Positions 13,261 through 22,604 of a DNA stretch of 64,000 bases are shown here, piece after piece. The position numbers and the translations under genes are program-made. This stretch comes from Epiperipatus broadwayi. Its lineage: Eukaryota; Onychophora; Udeonychophora; Euonychophora; Peripatidae. The number at the start of each line of letters is the position of its first letter. Positions within the stretch are counted from its first letter, which is position 1. The notes under the pieces were generated by a model. It had not been told where the DNA came from. It made no database searches and saw only the letters and a program-made list of their open reading frames with translations. The stretch spans positions 4,523,845-4,587,844 of the forward strand of contig JAQFVV010000027.1 of the NCBI GenBank assembly GCA_028023455.1, written 5' to 3'.

Positions 13261-13500
13261 TAGAAACAAAAAAGATTTTTATTTTATTTAGATGTACAAA
13301 TTGCCTTTAATCAGATTAAACAACATTTTAAAAATAATGTCAAAAAGATTTGCAGAAAAAAACAACCATACATTATGATTTAAAATAGAAAATTCAAAGT
13401 TAAATGGACATGAAGGATCTAGATAAAGATACAACAGGAATGTATTACATTTAGATTAATAGAAAATAGGTACTTTATAAATGAAGTGTTTAATAAATTC
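13261..13500 (+). other. possible eroded 5' part of the Penelope-like element
   Basis: AT-rich sequence between two family A copies upstream of the Penelope-like RT. Broken short frames rich in Lys and Asn are seen, but no conserved motif, so assignment to the element rests only on position. Confidence 0.2.
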
Positions 13501-13522
13501 AACACAAGAAGTTATCGCCTAT

Positions 13523-13985
13523 TAGACCACCAAAACATGACATAATCACCATTTCCATTGCTTTTTCAAGTTGTTAATGGCAGTAATGTGATGATGTGAT
13601 GTGATGTGATGTACTGTGGCTTCTCCATACAGTAGCGCCACCCAGTGCAACATTTAGTAATCAATGGATGCAAGAAGGTTGTGCATAAATTTCCTATCTA
13701 ATGCCTAATCATCCAATATCTTCAGACCAGTTTCTAGCTTGTGACTCTTATCAGTGAGGAGCCTCTAGCTTTATAGCAAAGGTGGCTCTTGGAGGGTTGC
13801 ATTAAATCCTAAGATTTAGGTGCAGTGCTTTCAGATCCAGGGCTTTTCACTGATGACTGCCACAATCTAGAAACTAATCTGGGAATATTAGATGAGTAGG
13901 GATTTTATGCACAAACTTATTGCATCCATTGATTCCTATGATTTGCATTAGGTGGCACTACTGTATGAAGAGTTTCTTACTGTAA
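13523..13985. mobile_element. family A fold-back, head-to-head form
   Basis: It starts with the terminal block CCACCAAAACATGACATAAT. A forward half (to about 13760) is followed by an inverted half ending in GTGGCACTACTGTATGAAGA. A (GTGAT)n insertion at 13591-13612 replaces part of the usual left end. The inverted halves make a stem of about 180 bp with a short loop. Confidence 0.85.
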
Positions 13986-14039
13986 TCACTTATTAGTGTG
14001 ATATAGATGTCAATCCTAAGTTAGAAACTCAAAAACATT

Positions 14040-14279
14040 TGTGAAAAATAGTATTACTAATTGATATTCCTAATCTTCAGAAATACTCCGATGAATTTAA
14101 ATTAGAACTTTCAAATTGTATTAAAGAATTAAGATACTTAGATGATGGCTCATATTGTAACTACTGCACGTGTAAGAAGTTAATTAAAACTGACATATAG
14201 AAGATATTCGTACAAAAAGATAGCAATTCTTTAAAAATTTTCACATAAGTCACAGAGATGAATGATAAACAGATGAGGT
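14040..14279 (+). pseudogene. decayed N-terminal reverse transcriptase region of the Penelope-like element
   Basis: This stretch directly precedes the open RT frame at 14280. Short frames in different phases carry Asn/Lys-rich peptides, but stops and frame changes prevent a continuous reading. It most likely encoded the finger region of the RT. That is inferred from position, since the open frame downstream begins shortly before the RT motif-B-like region and lacks the upstream RT motifs. Confidence 0.4.
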
Positions 14280-15008
14280 ATGAAACTATTTAAAAATAAC
14301 ATATTTATAGGGCGCATGAACTTTATATTAGCTTTCCTTAATTGGTTAGACAATAACATTTTTACAACTTTTGAGAGTGGATGGTATGATATGAAAGATG
14401 GTTGGCCGATGGGTCTTCCCTTAAGTGGAGTAATTTCTAGCATATTTTTAAACTTTTTTGAAAAACAAATCATTTCTAAATACATCTCTAACACTGCTGG
14501 ATTAATTTACGTGCGTTATATAGATGATGTGTTTATGGCAGCTCCAAAAGATGTAATCACCAATATTAAAAATGAATTACAACTACAAACTAAATTGATT
14601 ATAAACACCACTAGGGAAAACGAATGGCAGAAGCTAAAATATTTGGATTTGCTGGTCCATAGAGAAGGCAGAGCTCTGCATTATTGCATGATTGTTAAGC
14701 CTCTTGAGGTCAGAGGTTTTACCCACCGGAAATCCATTTCACCTACAGCACATAAATTCGCAAGTTTAAACGCATTTTTATTTAGGAACCAAAATTTGTG
14801 TAAATTTGAGGCTGATAGAAAGACTAATATTGCATGCTATATAAAAGATTTATTAAGTGTCGGATTCAGCTACAGATTAATTACAAAGAAAATAGATCAA
14901 TTTTACAGAAAATCAATAGCTAACCACATAAGTAAAGATAAACCGCAAATTACCCTCCCTTATATTCCCAAATTATCACAACAGATGATAAAGACTTTGG
15001 CTGGTTAA
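14280..15008 (+). pseudogene. Penelope-like element reverse transcriptase, partial
   Basis: A 242-codon frame holds the core of a Penelope-like reverse transcriptase, which copies element RNA into DNA at the insertion site. Residues 43-50 (PMGLPLSG) match the motif with G-x-P-x-S before the catalytic box. Residues 79-84 (RYIDDV) contain the catalytic YxDD, with both aspartates kept. YLDLLVHR (121-128) matches the following conserved block, and SPTAHKFASLNAFLFR (154-169) the basic thumb-like region. The first catalytic aspartate region is absent, lost in the decayed stretch upstream. The ATG is only the first in the frame and not a true start. A single TAA at 15006 separates it from an in-frame GIY-YIG domain. 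Penelope-type rather than LINE because of the MGLPLSG/YIDD spacing and the GIY-YIG partner. Confidence 0.9.
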
Positions 15009-15416
15009 TTTAAGGTTGGCTTCCGCACTCCTCCTAATACTAACAGACTTATTAATAATTCGAAGGATAGAGTAGATCCATCTCAGACACCCCAGGTCAT
15101 ATACAGTATTTCATGCCCTCAGGCTGGATGCAGTGTCACATACTATGGGGAAACCAAGGCCACTGTTCATAATAGAGCTGCTCAACACATTTATACTTAC
15201 AGAAGAGCAATTAAGAACAACAATAACTTCTCAATATTCTTGGAACACGAGAAGCAGGCTGGCCATGTGTTTGAACCAGGCAACCCCAAGATAGTATGCT
15301 CTGAAGCCAACGACTGCAAAAGAAAAGTCAAGGAGGCATACTTTATTATCAGTGACAACAATTCTATCAATAGACACAACACGTGCTTTTCTATCTCGAA
15401 AAAATGGACAAACTAA
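15009..15416 (+). pseudogene. Penelope-like element GIY-YIG endonuclease domain
   Basis: It continues in the same frame as the RT after one stop codon and runs 135 codons to TAA at 15414. The domain starts near VIYSISCP (15096), which corresponds to the GIY motif. The YIG motif is TYYGET, followed by the conserved arginine in HNRAAQH and a glutamate-bearing helix (FLEHEKQAG). KRKVKEAYFI is the usual C-terminal helix. In Penelope-like elements this domain nicks the target so the RT can prime. The two cysteines (CPQAGC) just before YIG fit the family. Removal of one stop would restore the RT/GIY-YIG fusion arrangement, so the copy is fairly young compared with those at 8699 and 47521. Confidence 0.9.
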
Positions 15417-15600
15417 TTTGCATTCACATTTGCATATTTTATTAGTTAACAATACTACATAAATGATTTATAACTTATGTTGGCCATGAATATGAGGGAA
15501 AACCTCGAAAGCGCTTGGCCCATGTAATTGATTTTGGTTTTTGCAGCTTCTTCGTCAGTGGGTAAATCGCTTTTATATGCTATTTAGAAGAATTGAAAAT
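15417..15600 (+). repeat. 3' region of the Penelope-like element
   Basis: The block GAAAACCTCGAAAGCGCTTG (15498-15517) and GCTTCTTCGTCAGTGG (15546-15561) follows the coding part. On the minus strand this reads CTGACGAAGAAGC ... GCGCTTTCGAGG, a weak echo of the CTGANGA/hairpin/GAAA motif described elsewhere, with a much longer loop. The element boundary is not visible. Confidence 0.4.
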
Positions 15601-15779
15601 CTGGAATTATTTTAAATGATAGGCAAAAAAACTAATGGTAATGTAAAAATATATAACTGTGAGTTGGTAAAAAAAAAATTGTAGAAGAGAATAAGACTTA
15701 AAAGTATAACATAACATTTGTATATTGAAAGGAAAGTTGTTTCAACAATAAGAAGAAAAAGAAATATTAGTAAAAATGA

Positions 15780-16478
15780 AATAAAACATTACATGATCAT
15801 CACTTCCTATGCTCACAGAAGCTATTAATATAGTAGCAAATATCATAGTGCCATCAAGTTACAGCTTTTATAATCAAAGAATGCAAGAAGGTTTATCCAT
15901 AAAATCCCTATCTGGTGCCTACTCATCCAATATCCCCAGACTAGTTTCTAGCTTGTGTCTTTTATCAGTGAAGAGCCTTAGATCTGAAATCAGTGCACTT
16001 AGACCTTAGGATTTAATGCTACCCTCCAGTAGCCACTTTTTACCTTTTTATTCAATTATAAAGCAATGTTTTCAATTCAAACTAACTCATTTCTTTAGTG
16101 ACATAGATCTGAACCCAGTTTAATATCTATACATTATGGTATCCTTCTTTTTTAAAAAACAAGTCACCTATCAACTGGGTTCAGTGTATACGACTATACA
16201 AATAAATGAGCTTGGATTAAAAACATTGTTTTCATTTTAGACTCATAGCTTTATAGTTGACTAAATAGGTATAAAGTGGTTGTTAGATGTTGCACTAGTT
16301 TTTAAGATCAGGATTCAGTGTTCTCAGACCTAGGCTCTTTACAAATAAAAACCAAAAGCGGTCTGGGAATATTGGGTGAGTAGGCGCTAGATAGGGATTT
16401 TATGCACAAACCTTTTTTCATCCATTGACTACTAAGGCTTGCAATAGATGGCTCTACTGTATGAAGAGTTTGGTAGAT
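15780..16478. mobile_element. family A fold-back, near full-length palindrome
   Basis: The left half (15780-16150) begins ACATGATCATCACTTCCTAT and runs through all family A blocks to GAACCCAGTTTAATATCTAT. The right half (about 16160-16478) is its diverged reverse complement and ends GGCTCTACTGTATGAAGAG. It abuts LINE-derived coding sequence at 16478, so it probably inserted in or truncated that LINE. The first residues of the open frame starting at 16448 belong to this element. Confidence 0.85.
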
Positions 16479-17147
16479 TGCAGTTTATGGATAATAAAAG
16501 AATAGCCAAAATAGTATTCAATTGGGTTATGAGTAAAGGGCAGGCAACAAGATGGGTGAGAAAGGTAATACGGTATGCAAAAGATTTGGATAAAAAATTT
16601 ATATCAGTATATTTGTACAAAAGATGGGATGATTGTGTTAGGAGGATTGTTGAGTGTTATAGTAGTATGGAATGGGATAAAAGCATAGATTTATTAATAA
16701 AGAATAGGGGGTTAGAGAAAAAGAGAACTAGTATGGAGAGTAAAAAGAGTTTAAATATATAGAAATAAACATAATATTAGGTGCGAGTTAATATATGATA
16801 ATAGTAAGGAAAGTAGTTTATTGTTTAAGGCTCGAACGGGATCTTTAGCTATAAGAGAATATACATGTAAATGGAAAAATATGGGTGATTTAGTGTGTAA
16901 ATTATGTAAGGAAGGAATAGAAAATATTAGGCATTTGTTAATTGGATGTAAATGTTTGAAAACAGAAAGGGCACATATAATGAAGTTATGGAAAAATAAA
17001 TATGAAAAAAGTGATTATACAGAAAGTAGATTGTTGTTTTTTATGCTGGGTTTGGAAAAAGATAAGGGGGATTTAGATATAAAGGCTGTAGAGTTGACAA
17101 AGATTATGTTGTGGAAATGGGATGGAGTAGAATATGGCAAAACTTAG
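16478..17147 (+). pseudogene. LINE C-terminal region with CCHC zinc knuckle
   Basis: Two overlapping frames (open to 16762, then from 16755 to 17147) form one protein with a single frameshift near 16755. The second part holds LLFKARTGSLAIREYTCKW followed by VCKLCKEGIENIRHLLIGC, a C-x2-C-x8-H-x4-C knuckle. That arrangement is typical of the C-terminal nucleic-acid-binding region of several non-LTR retrotransposon clades. No RT domain remains; the 5' side is replaced by the family A element. At the 3' side the sequence runs into ACAGTACATCACATCACATC (17232-17251), possibly the element's short-repeat tail. The clade is not certain; it differs from the RTE-like fragments nearby. Confidence 0.75.
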
Positions 17148-17399
17148 ACTGGGGAATGTAAAATTAAGTAGCTAGCAAGTTTTTCTTGGTATAATTGCTG
17201 AGAGATTCTTGACTTCGTTTAAGAAAAAGCTACAGTACATCACATCACATCACAAGTGTAAAATAAAGTATAGTAATAATGCAAAAAAAAATAATAATAA
17301 TTCCTGTAATACATAATCTGACCTGCCAAGTATTTTAAATGAAAAGATTACGACACGTACTTTTGTTTATAAAAAAGAAAAATGTTTTTTTTTATTCTC

Positions 17400-18610
17400 T
17401 ATATTAAAAAGCCAATGAAGAAATAAATAATTTTAGAAAAATTGTATACCAATTGTTTAAGTAATAAAGAGATGCCAAATAATTGGAAGAAAACAACAAC
17501 ATTGATATTTTTTTTAAAAAAATACGAAAAGATATTATAAATCAAAAATCAATCAGTCTCCTACCGGTTCTTTACAAAATCTGTAATTATAACTTATCTA
17601 CAAAAAAGTTTGAACTCAAACCAGCCAAAAGAACAAGCTACTTTTAAAGACGGTCTGACCATAGTGGGTCACAGGTATCATGAGAAGTTAAGGAAAAAAG
17701 TAATGAGTATGTATTCTTATCCCCTGTTATTTCTTTGGAGTTATTGATTATAAAAAAGTTTTTGATTTTAAAAGCATCGTCAACCGTTGGTGGCCTTATG
17801 GTTAGCGTAGCTGCCTTTCAAGCAGCGGGACCGGGTTCGCTTCCCAATCAACGCAATAGACATATGAAATATATAAATATATTATGGATTTGGACAGAAA
17901 TATAAAATTAAATGAAATTATTTAAATCATCTAGATTTTGCTGCTGAAGTGGTTATTTCTGCAAATAATGCTTCAGAGCTTCAGGAAATGTTTCAAGAAT
18001 GTTTACATATAAAGTAAGAAAATAAGACGTAATCAATACTAAAAGAAAGATTGGTTTTTACTTAAGAAGGAAATAAAGATTAATAATCAATTAGGAAAAA
18101 AGTTAACAACTACAAATACTTTGGTCAGGGTACTAATATGAATAAAAAAATTATGGGTGAGATTAATTAGAAACTGGGATTGAATAATTTCAATAAAAGT
18201 AACTTGGGTACAAAGAGAAAAATACGCCTGTGTGCTATTTTACCAGATTTATATATACATAATAGATATTTGGAGTTTAATTGAAGAGTTATACAAAGAC
18301 TTCAGATCATACAATAAAGTATGGAGTGATGTATGTTTGAAGCTACAAAGTAAACCATATGAATGGAAGAAAAACAGGTATTGGAGACATATGGTTAGCA
18401 TTAAGAGAATGAAATGACTGGATTTGATGCTAGAAAAGTTGATAGTAGATGGAGGTTAAAACTTTAAACTGGATTCCTAAATATTGTAAAAGACCTAAAA
18501 AGAGATCAATGTGAGATGGAGGGAATGAGACAAGGAAGTTGAAATAATATGGGGAAAAAAGATTACAAACACCTTCATACTATAGTGGAAACATAATTAT
18601 TGAAAGTAAT
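17400..18610 (+). pseudogene. RTE-like LINE reverse transcriptase fragment, interrupted
   Basis: In shifting frames the segment encodes blocks in the order expected of an RTE-like endonuclease-reverse transcriptase. SISLLPVLYKI (about 17550) matches the RT block NYRPISLL. TSYFKDG-like and SLELLIIKKFLI-like pieces (17640-17770) follow, then a damaged catalytic region ADDIVL at about 17940 (read as FAAEVVISANNASELQEMF). NNYKYFGQGTNMNKKI (about 18100) matches the YLG block, and the C-terminal tail (about 18360-18600) reads WRHMV, SRWRLKL, RDQCEMEG. Many stops and shifts show long decay. A tRNA-derived SINE is inserted at about 17785. Confidence 0.7.
17785..17853 (+). repeat. tRNA-derived SINE head (tRNA-like, CTTTCAA anticodon loop)
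   Basis: The segment folds partly as a tRNA. An acceptor stem CGTTGGT pairs with ATCAACG at the end. An anticodon stem-loop GCTGC-CTTTCAA-GCAGC is perfect, which would give anticodon UUC. A B box GGGTTCGCTTCCC is clear. The T stem has mismatches and there is no evidence of a functional tRNA. It lies inside LINE sequence and is followed by AATAGACATATGAAAT, similar to the tail of the family V SINEs. A SINE insertion is more likely than a tRNA gene. Confidence 0.65.
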
Positions 18611-18799
18611 GTTGAATTCTACAAATTCTAAATAAATATAAAGCTTCATGATCAATATAGAGATTTAAAGGGATAAGTGTAATAAATGATGAGGTTTTGA
18701 AATGATTGGCCAGATTAAAACTGTTAACAAACGTTCCTGTTTTTTTTTTGTTACATTGAAACAATGTATTGATTTGAAAAATATCAAAATCATATCCTT

Positions 18800-19287
18800 C
18801 ACATATGATGATAAGAAATTTTGAACAGGTAAAATATCATCATTTGAGTAATGGTACAAGAATTCAAATGGTGAAACTTAATAATACATTTATTCTATCT
18901 ACGTATTTAGATTTGGACACAAATGTACAGATCAGTGAAATTAAAACATCACTTTATATAATCAGAAAAGGAAAAAAAAAAGCTAGTTCTGATAAGATAC
19001 AGGGAGAAATTTTTAAATAAGGTGGAATATGTTAGTTACAAAATATTGAATTTTTAAGATTGTATGGGCTTAGAAAAATGTGTACATCATCTTAAGAATG
19101 CTTTTGTTGTTCCAGTTTTTAGAAATAAAGACATAAAATTATGATAATTATCAAGAAATAGTTTTGTTATGTAATACAGGAAAAATATTTTCAAATATTT
19201 TGTTGAATAGGTTGTTTCTAGTCATAGATTCCGAGCTACCAAAGGTTTAAATTGGTTTTAGAAAATCAAAAAAATGTAATATATATG
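18800..19287 (+). pseudogene. LINE reverse transcriptase, N-terminal piece (same family as 28060)
   Basis: In frame at 18805-19020 and with shifts after it, this encodes TNVQISEIKTSLYIIRKGKK, then a piece like SSDKIQGEIFK. This parallels the RT block EVKAILCNLKTGKSADPDKISGE at about 28090. The following ECFCCSSF and KYFQIFC pieces match the NAFIVPIFKNK and ILLNSLL regions of that copy. It stops where a family A element begins. Together with 20380-20737 and 20936-21745 it forms one LINE broken by later insertions. Confidence 0.65.
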
Positions 19288-19880
19288 GTTTTTAAAATCA
19301 CTAAAACTATCAGATGATACCCATTTCCTATGCCTACACAAGCTGTTAAAACAATAGCAAACTCTGCATGTAGTAGCGCCATCCAGTGTTAGCCTCAGTA
19401 ATCAATGGATGCAAAATTTCTGTAAAAAAATCCTATCTAGTGCCTACTTATCCAATATCTCCAGACTAGTTACTAGCTTGTAGCTTTGGTCAATGAAGAG
19501 CCTTGGATCTTAGAGCACTGTATCTAGATCTTAGCATCTAATGCAACTCAGCAGCCATCTTTACTTATTTAGTTAATTATGAAGCTATGAGCCCAAGATG
19601 AAAATACAATAATGTTTTCAATCGAAACTGATTCATTTGTGTAGTCATACAGATCTAAACTCAGTTCAGTATCTATATATTTTAGTGTCTTTGGTTATTT
19701 AATAACTATCATCACTATCCCATTGACAAATTCTCCATATAGTAGTGTCACCCAGTGCAAGCTATAGTAATCAATGGATATAAGAAACTGTGTGCATAAA
19801 TTTCCTATCTAGTGCCTAATCATCCAATATCCCCAGACTAGTTTCTAGTTTGCCCCTTTCATCAGTAAGGGGAATTGTCT
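19288..19880 (+). mobile_element. two family A units in tandem inside a LINE
   Basis: A complete forward unit (ATCACTAAAACTATCAGATG to ATCATCACTATCCCATTG, about 19288-19723) is followed directly by the first part of a second forward unit (CTCCATATAGTAGTGTCACC, about 19731-19865). A poly-G run (about 19891-19903) follows. The direct-repeat form contrasts with the head-to-head forms elsewhere. Confidence 0.8.
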
Positions 19881-19984
19881 ACTGTTATATATGGGGGGGG
19901 GGGGTAGACCAGGAAAATACAAAAAAAATGTTAAAAACAAAAGAAATGATATATATATAAATGGGTATGGCAATAATATTGGCA

Positions 19985-20300
19985 TCAACAAAGGCTTTGA
20001 GTATTCCATTCTCAGATTTTCAATGTTATGGATGGCTGAAAAGCTGGAGGGTAGAGAAAAATGAAGTCTATCCATTAAAGTTTAAAGATTTTCTATCGTA
20101 ATATAATAAACTGAGTACTGATTGTATATATGTGTGGAGTAATCTGGACCAACCGTGCTGGTTCAGCATAAAATATAAATATTGGAGATAATTTATTTTT
20201 CACATGTATGTGGTCATGTGTATCAGCTGTATGAGATGGAATGGATAGATATGGGGAGCTTGAAAGCCTGGGTTCAAGTCTTTTTAATTATATTAAGGTT
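19985..20300 (+). repeat. family C tRNA-derived SINE
   Basis: The block AATCTGGACCAACCGTGCTG and TTCAGCATAAAATATAAATA is shared with the elements at 9110, 39340, 55775 and 61150. Near the end, ATGAGATGGAATGGATAG (A-box-like, 20231-20248) and GGGTTCAAGTCT (B box, 20270-20281) form a tRNA-like promoter about 30 bases apart. If transcription runs on this strand the core lies upstream of the promoter, so the element may be a head-to-head composite. Confidence 0.6.
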
Positions 20301-20379
20301 AGTATAGATAATATACATGTATTTAAATTATATATATATATTTAATTATTCTGATCAAGGTATTTGTCTTAATTAATGG

Positions 20380-20737
20380 AACAGGTCTTATTTGAAATTA
20401 ATTACCTACCGACCAAATATTAATGGCACAAGCTCTACAGAATAAAATTAGAGAAAGTATTATTGCTGCAGGTAAAAAAAAATCAAGTATTTGAAATAAA
20501 ACTAGTATTTAAAAAAAAGATGTGATGGTTCCAAGTTTGTTTTCAATTTTTAGGATTGTGGGTTTTTGGATCTGTTTAGAAATGACTTTATGAAGCAAAC
20601 ATCAAGATCCAATGCAGTTTTGTTAGTGAAGCCTTTAAATTGAGTCAATTAAGAGCCAAAATTAAAAACTTCTACTTTCTAGATTTACAGTATGCTTATG
20701 ATTGTCATATCGGTTTCCAATTCAAAAGAAATCTTGA
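20380..20737 (+). pseudogene. LINE reverse transcriptase, central piece
   Basis: Continuation of the LINE begun at 18800. FSIF-like and AKIKNFYFLDLQYAYDCHI (20650-20708) align with TKTIISSTWILDLQYADDH of the copy at 28691-28933. The catalytic YADD reads YAYD here (20691-20702), so the first aspartate is lost and the RT would be inactive even without the frameshifts. It is cut at its 3' side by a short family A element. Confidence 0.7.
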
Positions 20738-20935
20738 ATCAGTAGAAACTCTCTCCATACAATACTGTGATCCAGTATAACCCATAAGGTTTGTGCATCA
20801 AAATTTCTATCTAGAATTCATTGATTACTAGAGCTTGCTCTAGGTGGCACTACTGTATGGAGAGAGTTGCTATAACAGCTTGCATAAGCAGCATAGGGAA
20901 TGGTGATTATGTTATGTTTTAGTGGTTTAAAACTT
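20738..20935. mobile_element. short internally deleted family A element
   Basis: Only the two ends remain: ACTCTCTCCATACAATACTG at the left and GTATGGAGAGAGTTGCTATA with AACAGCTTGCATAAGCAGCA at the right, ending GTTATGTTTTAGTGG. The middle is a few tens of bases. This copy shows the terminal inverted repeats most plainly and supports a MITE-like definition of the family. Confidence 0.85.
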
Positions 20936-21745
20936 GAATTTTTTATAACCTATTGATGGAGGAAAAATCTTCAACAAGGTATAAGCTAGGTGGTTACCTA
21001 GTTGAGAACCAATTTAGATACTTTGAGAACCAATTTAGATACTTTGAGAACCAATTTAGATACTTTGAGAACCAATTTAAATACTTTGAGAACCAATTTA
21101 GATAGTTTGAGAACCAATTTAGATACATTGGTAACCTTTTAAGTAGAAATGTTGAGGCGCAATATAGACACCAATATATTGTTGGTGCATCTTGTAAGTT
21201 AAAAGATATTTTATATAGTAATATAATTGAAAACCTAATTTGTTGAATATAGGACTGCTAGTCTACATAATTTATTTTATGAAATTAAGATTTGGACTCC
21301 CTACAGAAGTGTGATAAAATTATTAAAATTTTTGTATTTATATATGCTATTAAATTCTAAGAACATCAAGATTGTAAGATGAATCAATCAATAGGTTTTT
21401 CAGCTTGATAGATGTGATATTACAGAGTTGACTGCTAAAAATTACAGTTTCAGAAAAAAACATATGAATGATACAAGACTTTCTAAAAAAAATATTATAT
21501 GAAAAAAATCTAGTATGGTTTCAAAGAAAAGGAAGTTACTGTTTATGTTGTAAATTTTATTTTGATGACACTTTCAAGAAGTGTGATTTTGTGGTTTCCA
21601 TTGGAAAGACTTGGCAGAGAACAGATAAGATGTTAAAGTCTTTTAGAAAGAAAAGTTTATTGCAGAAGTTAAAAGGCAGCATCAGAAAATATCAAATAAA
21701 CAAAAAAAAAAGTATAGTATGTAACAGCTATTATAAAATATATAT
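20936..21745 (+). pseudogene. LINE C-terminal piece with internal tandem repeat
   Basis: After the family A insertion the LINE resumes. EAQYRHQYIVGASCKLKDI (about 21150-21200) parallels SNTDSNMLLLLLTSKKIMDS of the copy near 29100. FHWKDLAENR (about 21597-21625) parallels FHWEDMAEKE (about 29550). A basic tail ends at about 21745. The frame at 21468-21764 is part of this region, mostly out of the LINE phase. A 21-bp tandem expansion lies near the start (21003-21128). Confidence 0.6.
21003..21128. repeat. 21-bp minisatellite, six copies
   Basis: The unit TTGAGAACCAATTTAGATACT is repeated six times almost without change. Being a multiple of three and inside LINE sequence (the block that normally encodes a YLG-type motif), it would add 7 residues per unit. 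Confidence 0.95.
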
Positions 21746-21757
21746 ATTAATAATTAA

Positions 21758-21844
21758 ATATTAAAAGCTTATTTGGCATATAATTTTATATCCTTATCAT
21801 ATGTTAAACATCTGTTTTAACCATCATCATCATCATCATCATCA

Positions 21845-21905
<61 letters not shown>

Positions 21906-21970
21906 AATAGATGTCTAACATTTGATAAGGGCATAAAGTCATATGCCGAAAAGACTTTTAATATATAATT
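21758..21970. mobile_element. MITE with ~60-bp terminal inverted repeats and microsatellite core
   Basis: The left arm (TATTAAAAGCTTATTTGGCA ... AAACATCTGTTTTAA) and right arm (TTAAAATAGATGTCTAACAT ... AGACTTTTAATATA) are inverted repeats. The core is (CAT)n followed by (TTA)n, about 90 bp. Flanking TA dinucleotides would fit a Tc1/mariner-type target preference. The microsatellite may have grown within the element. Confidence 0.8.
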
Positions 21971-22264
21971 AATAGTATATACATATTTTTACAACATCTA
22001 TTATATATGATACTATTATTATTTTTTATCATTTATATAAATAAATAAAAAACAGTATAATGGGTTTTTTTATTTCGATTTTTGATGCTAAATAAACAAG
22101 ATAATGGACTAGCTCTTTTATATCTGGAGATACTAAGGGTTTATGGAATGGTTTAGATAATCATTGTAAAACGCATCTCTAGTATTTAATTATTATTTAT
22201 TTTATGTTCTATATTTTACATTTTAAACTCCTCCTGTTTACACTACTGTATTACTAATTATAAG
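21971..22264. other. unassigned AT-rich sequence
   Basis: Nothing recognisable on either strand apart from short A/T runs. Confidence 0.5.
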
Positions 22265-22600
22265 TATGGAGATATGAATGTCAGGAGTAACAAGAAGAGA
22301 TTGGAAACACGATATATGGGTAAGAGAATAAACAGGTGTTACTGACTTCATTGAAAAAATTAAAAGACTGAAATGGAGTTGGGCTGGGCATATTTCTAGA
22401 AGAGACGATAATAAATGGACAATTGAAATCTTAAACTGGATTCCATGAGATTTAAAAGACCCAGAAAAAGACCATGTGTGAGATAGATGATGAAATAAGA
22501 GTGTGCAGGGGTGATGTGGAGAAGAGAAGCTAAAGATCTGAGATGGATTGAACTTGGAGATATCTTCATCTTGTGATTGATGATTGTTGATGATGATGAT
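22265..22600 (+). pseudogene. RTE-like LINE C-terminal tail
   Basis: Reading across a frameshift and stops, the segment encodes TRRDWKHDIW, then IKRLKWSWAGHISRRDDNKW, TIEILNWIP, LKRPRKRPCVR and WRREAKDLRWIELGDIFIL. This follows the conserved C-terminal series W-x-GH-x-R ... W-x-P ... GRP ... W ... A ... W of RTE-like endonuclease-reverse transcriptases. The RT itself is absent, as expected of a 5'-truncated LINE insertion. The (GATGAT)n tail at 22589-22602 is the probable 3' end of the element. Confidence 0.8.
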
Positions 22601-22604
22601 TACT

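Noticed and set aside
15498-15561. Minus-strand hammerhead in the 3' region of the Penelope-like element
   Set aside because: CTGACGAAGAAGC and GCTTTCGAGG are far apart with a loop of over 30 bases, and the GAAA box is altered. The similarity is too weak.
17785-17853. Functional tRNA gene (anticodon UUC)
   Set aside because: The T stem has mismatches, the context is inside a LINE and the tail resembles SINE tails, so a SINE head is more likely.
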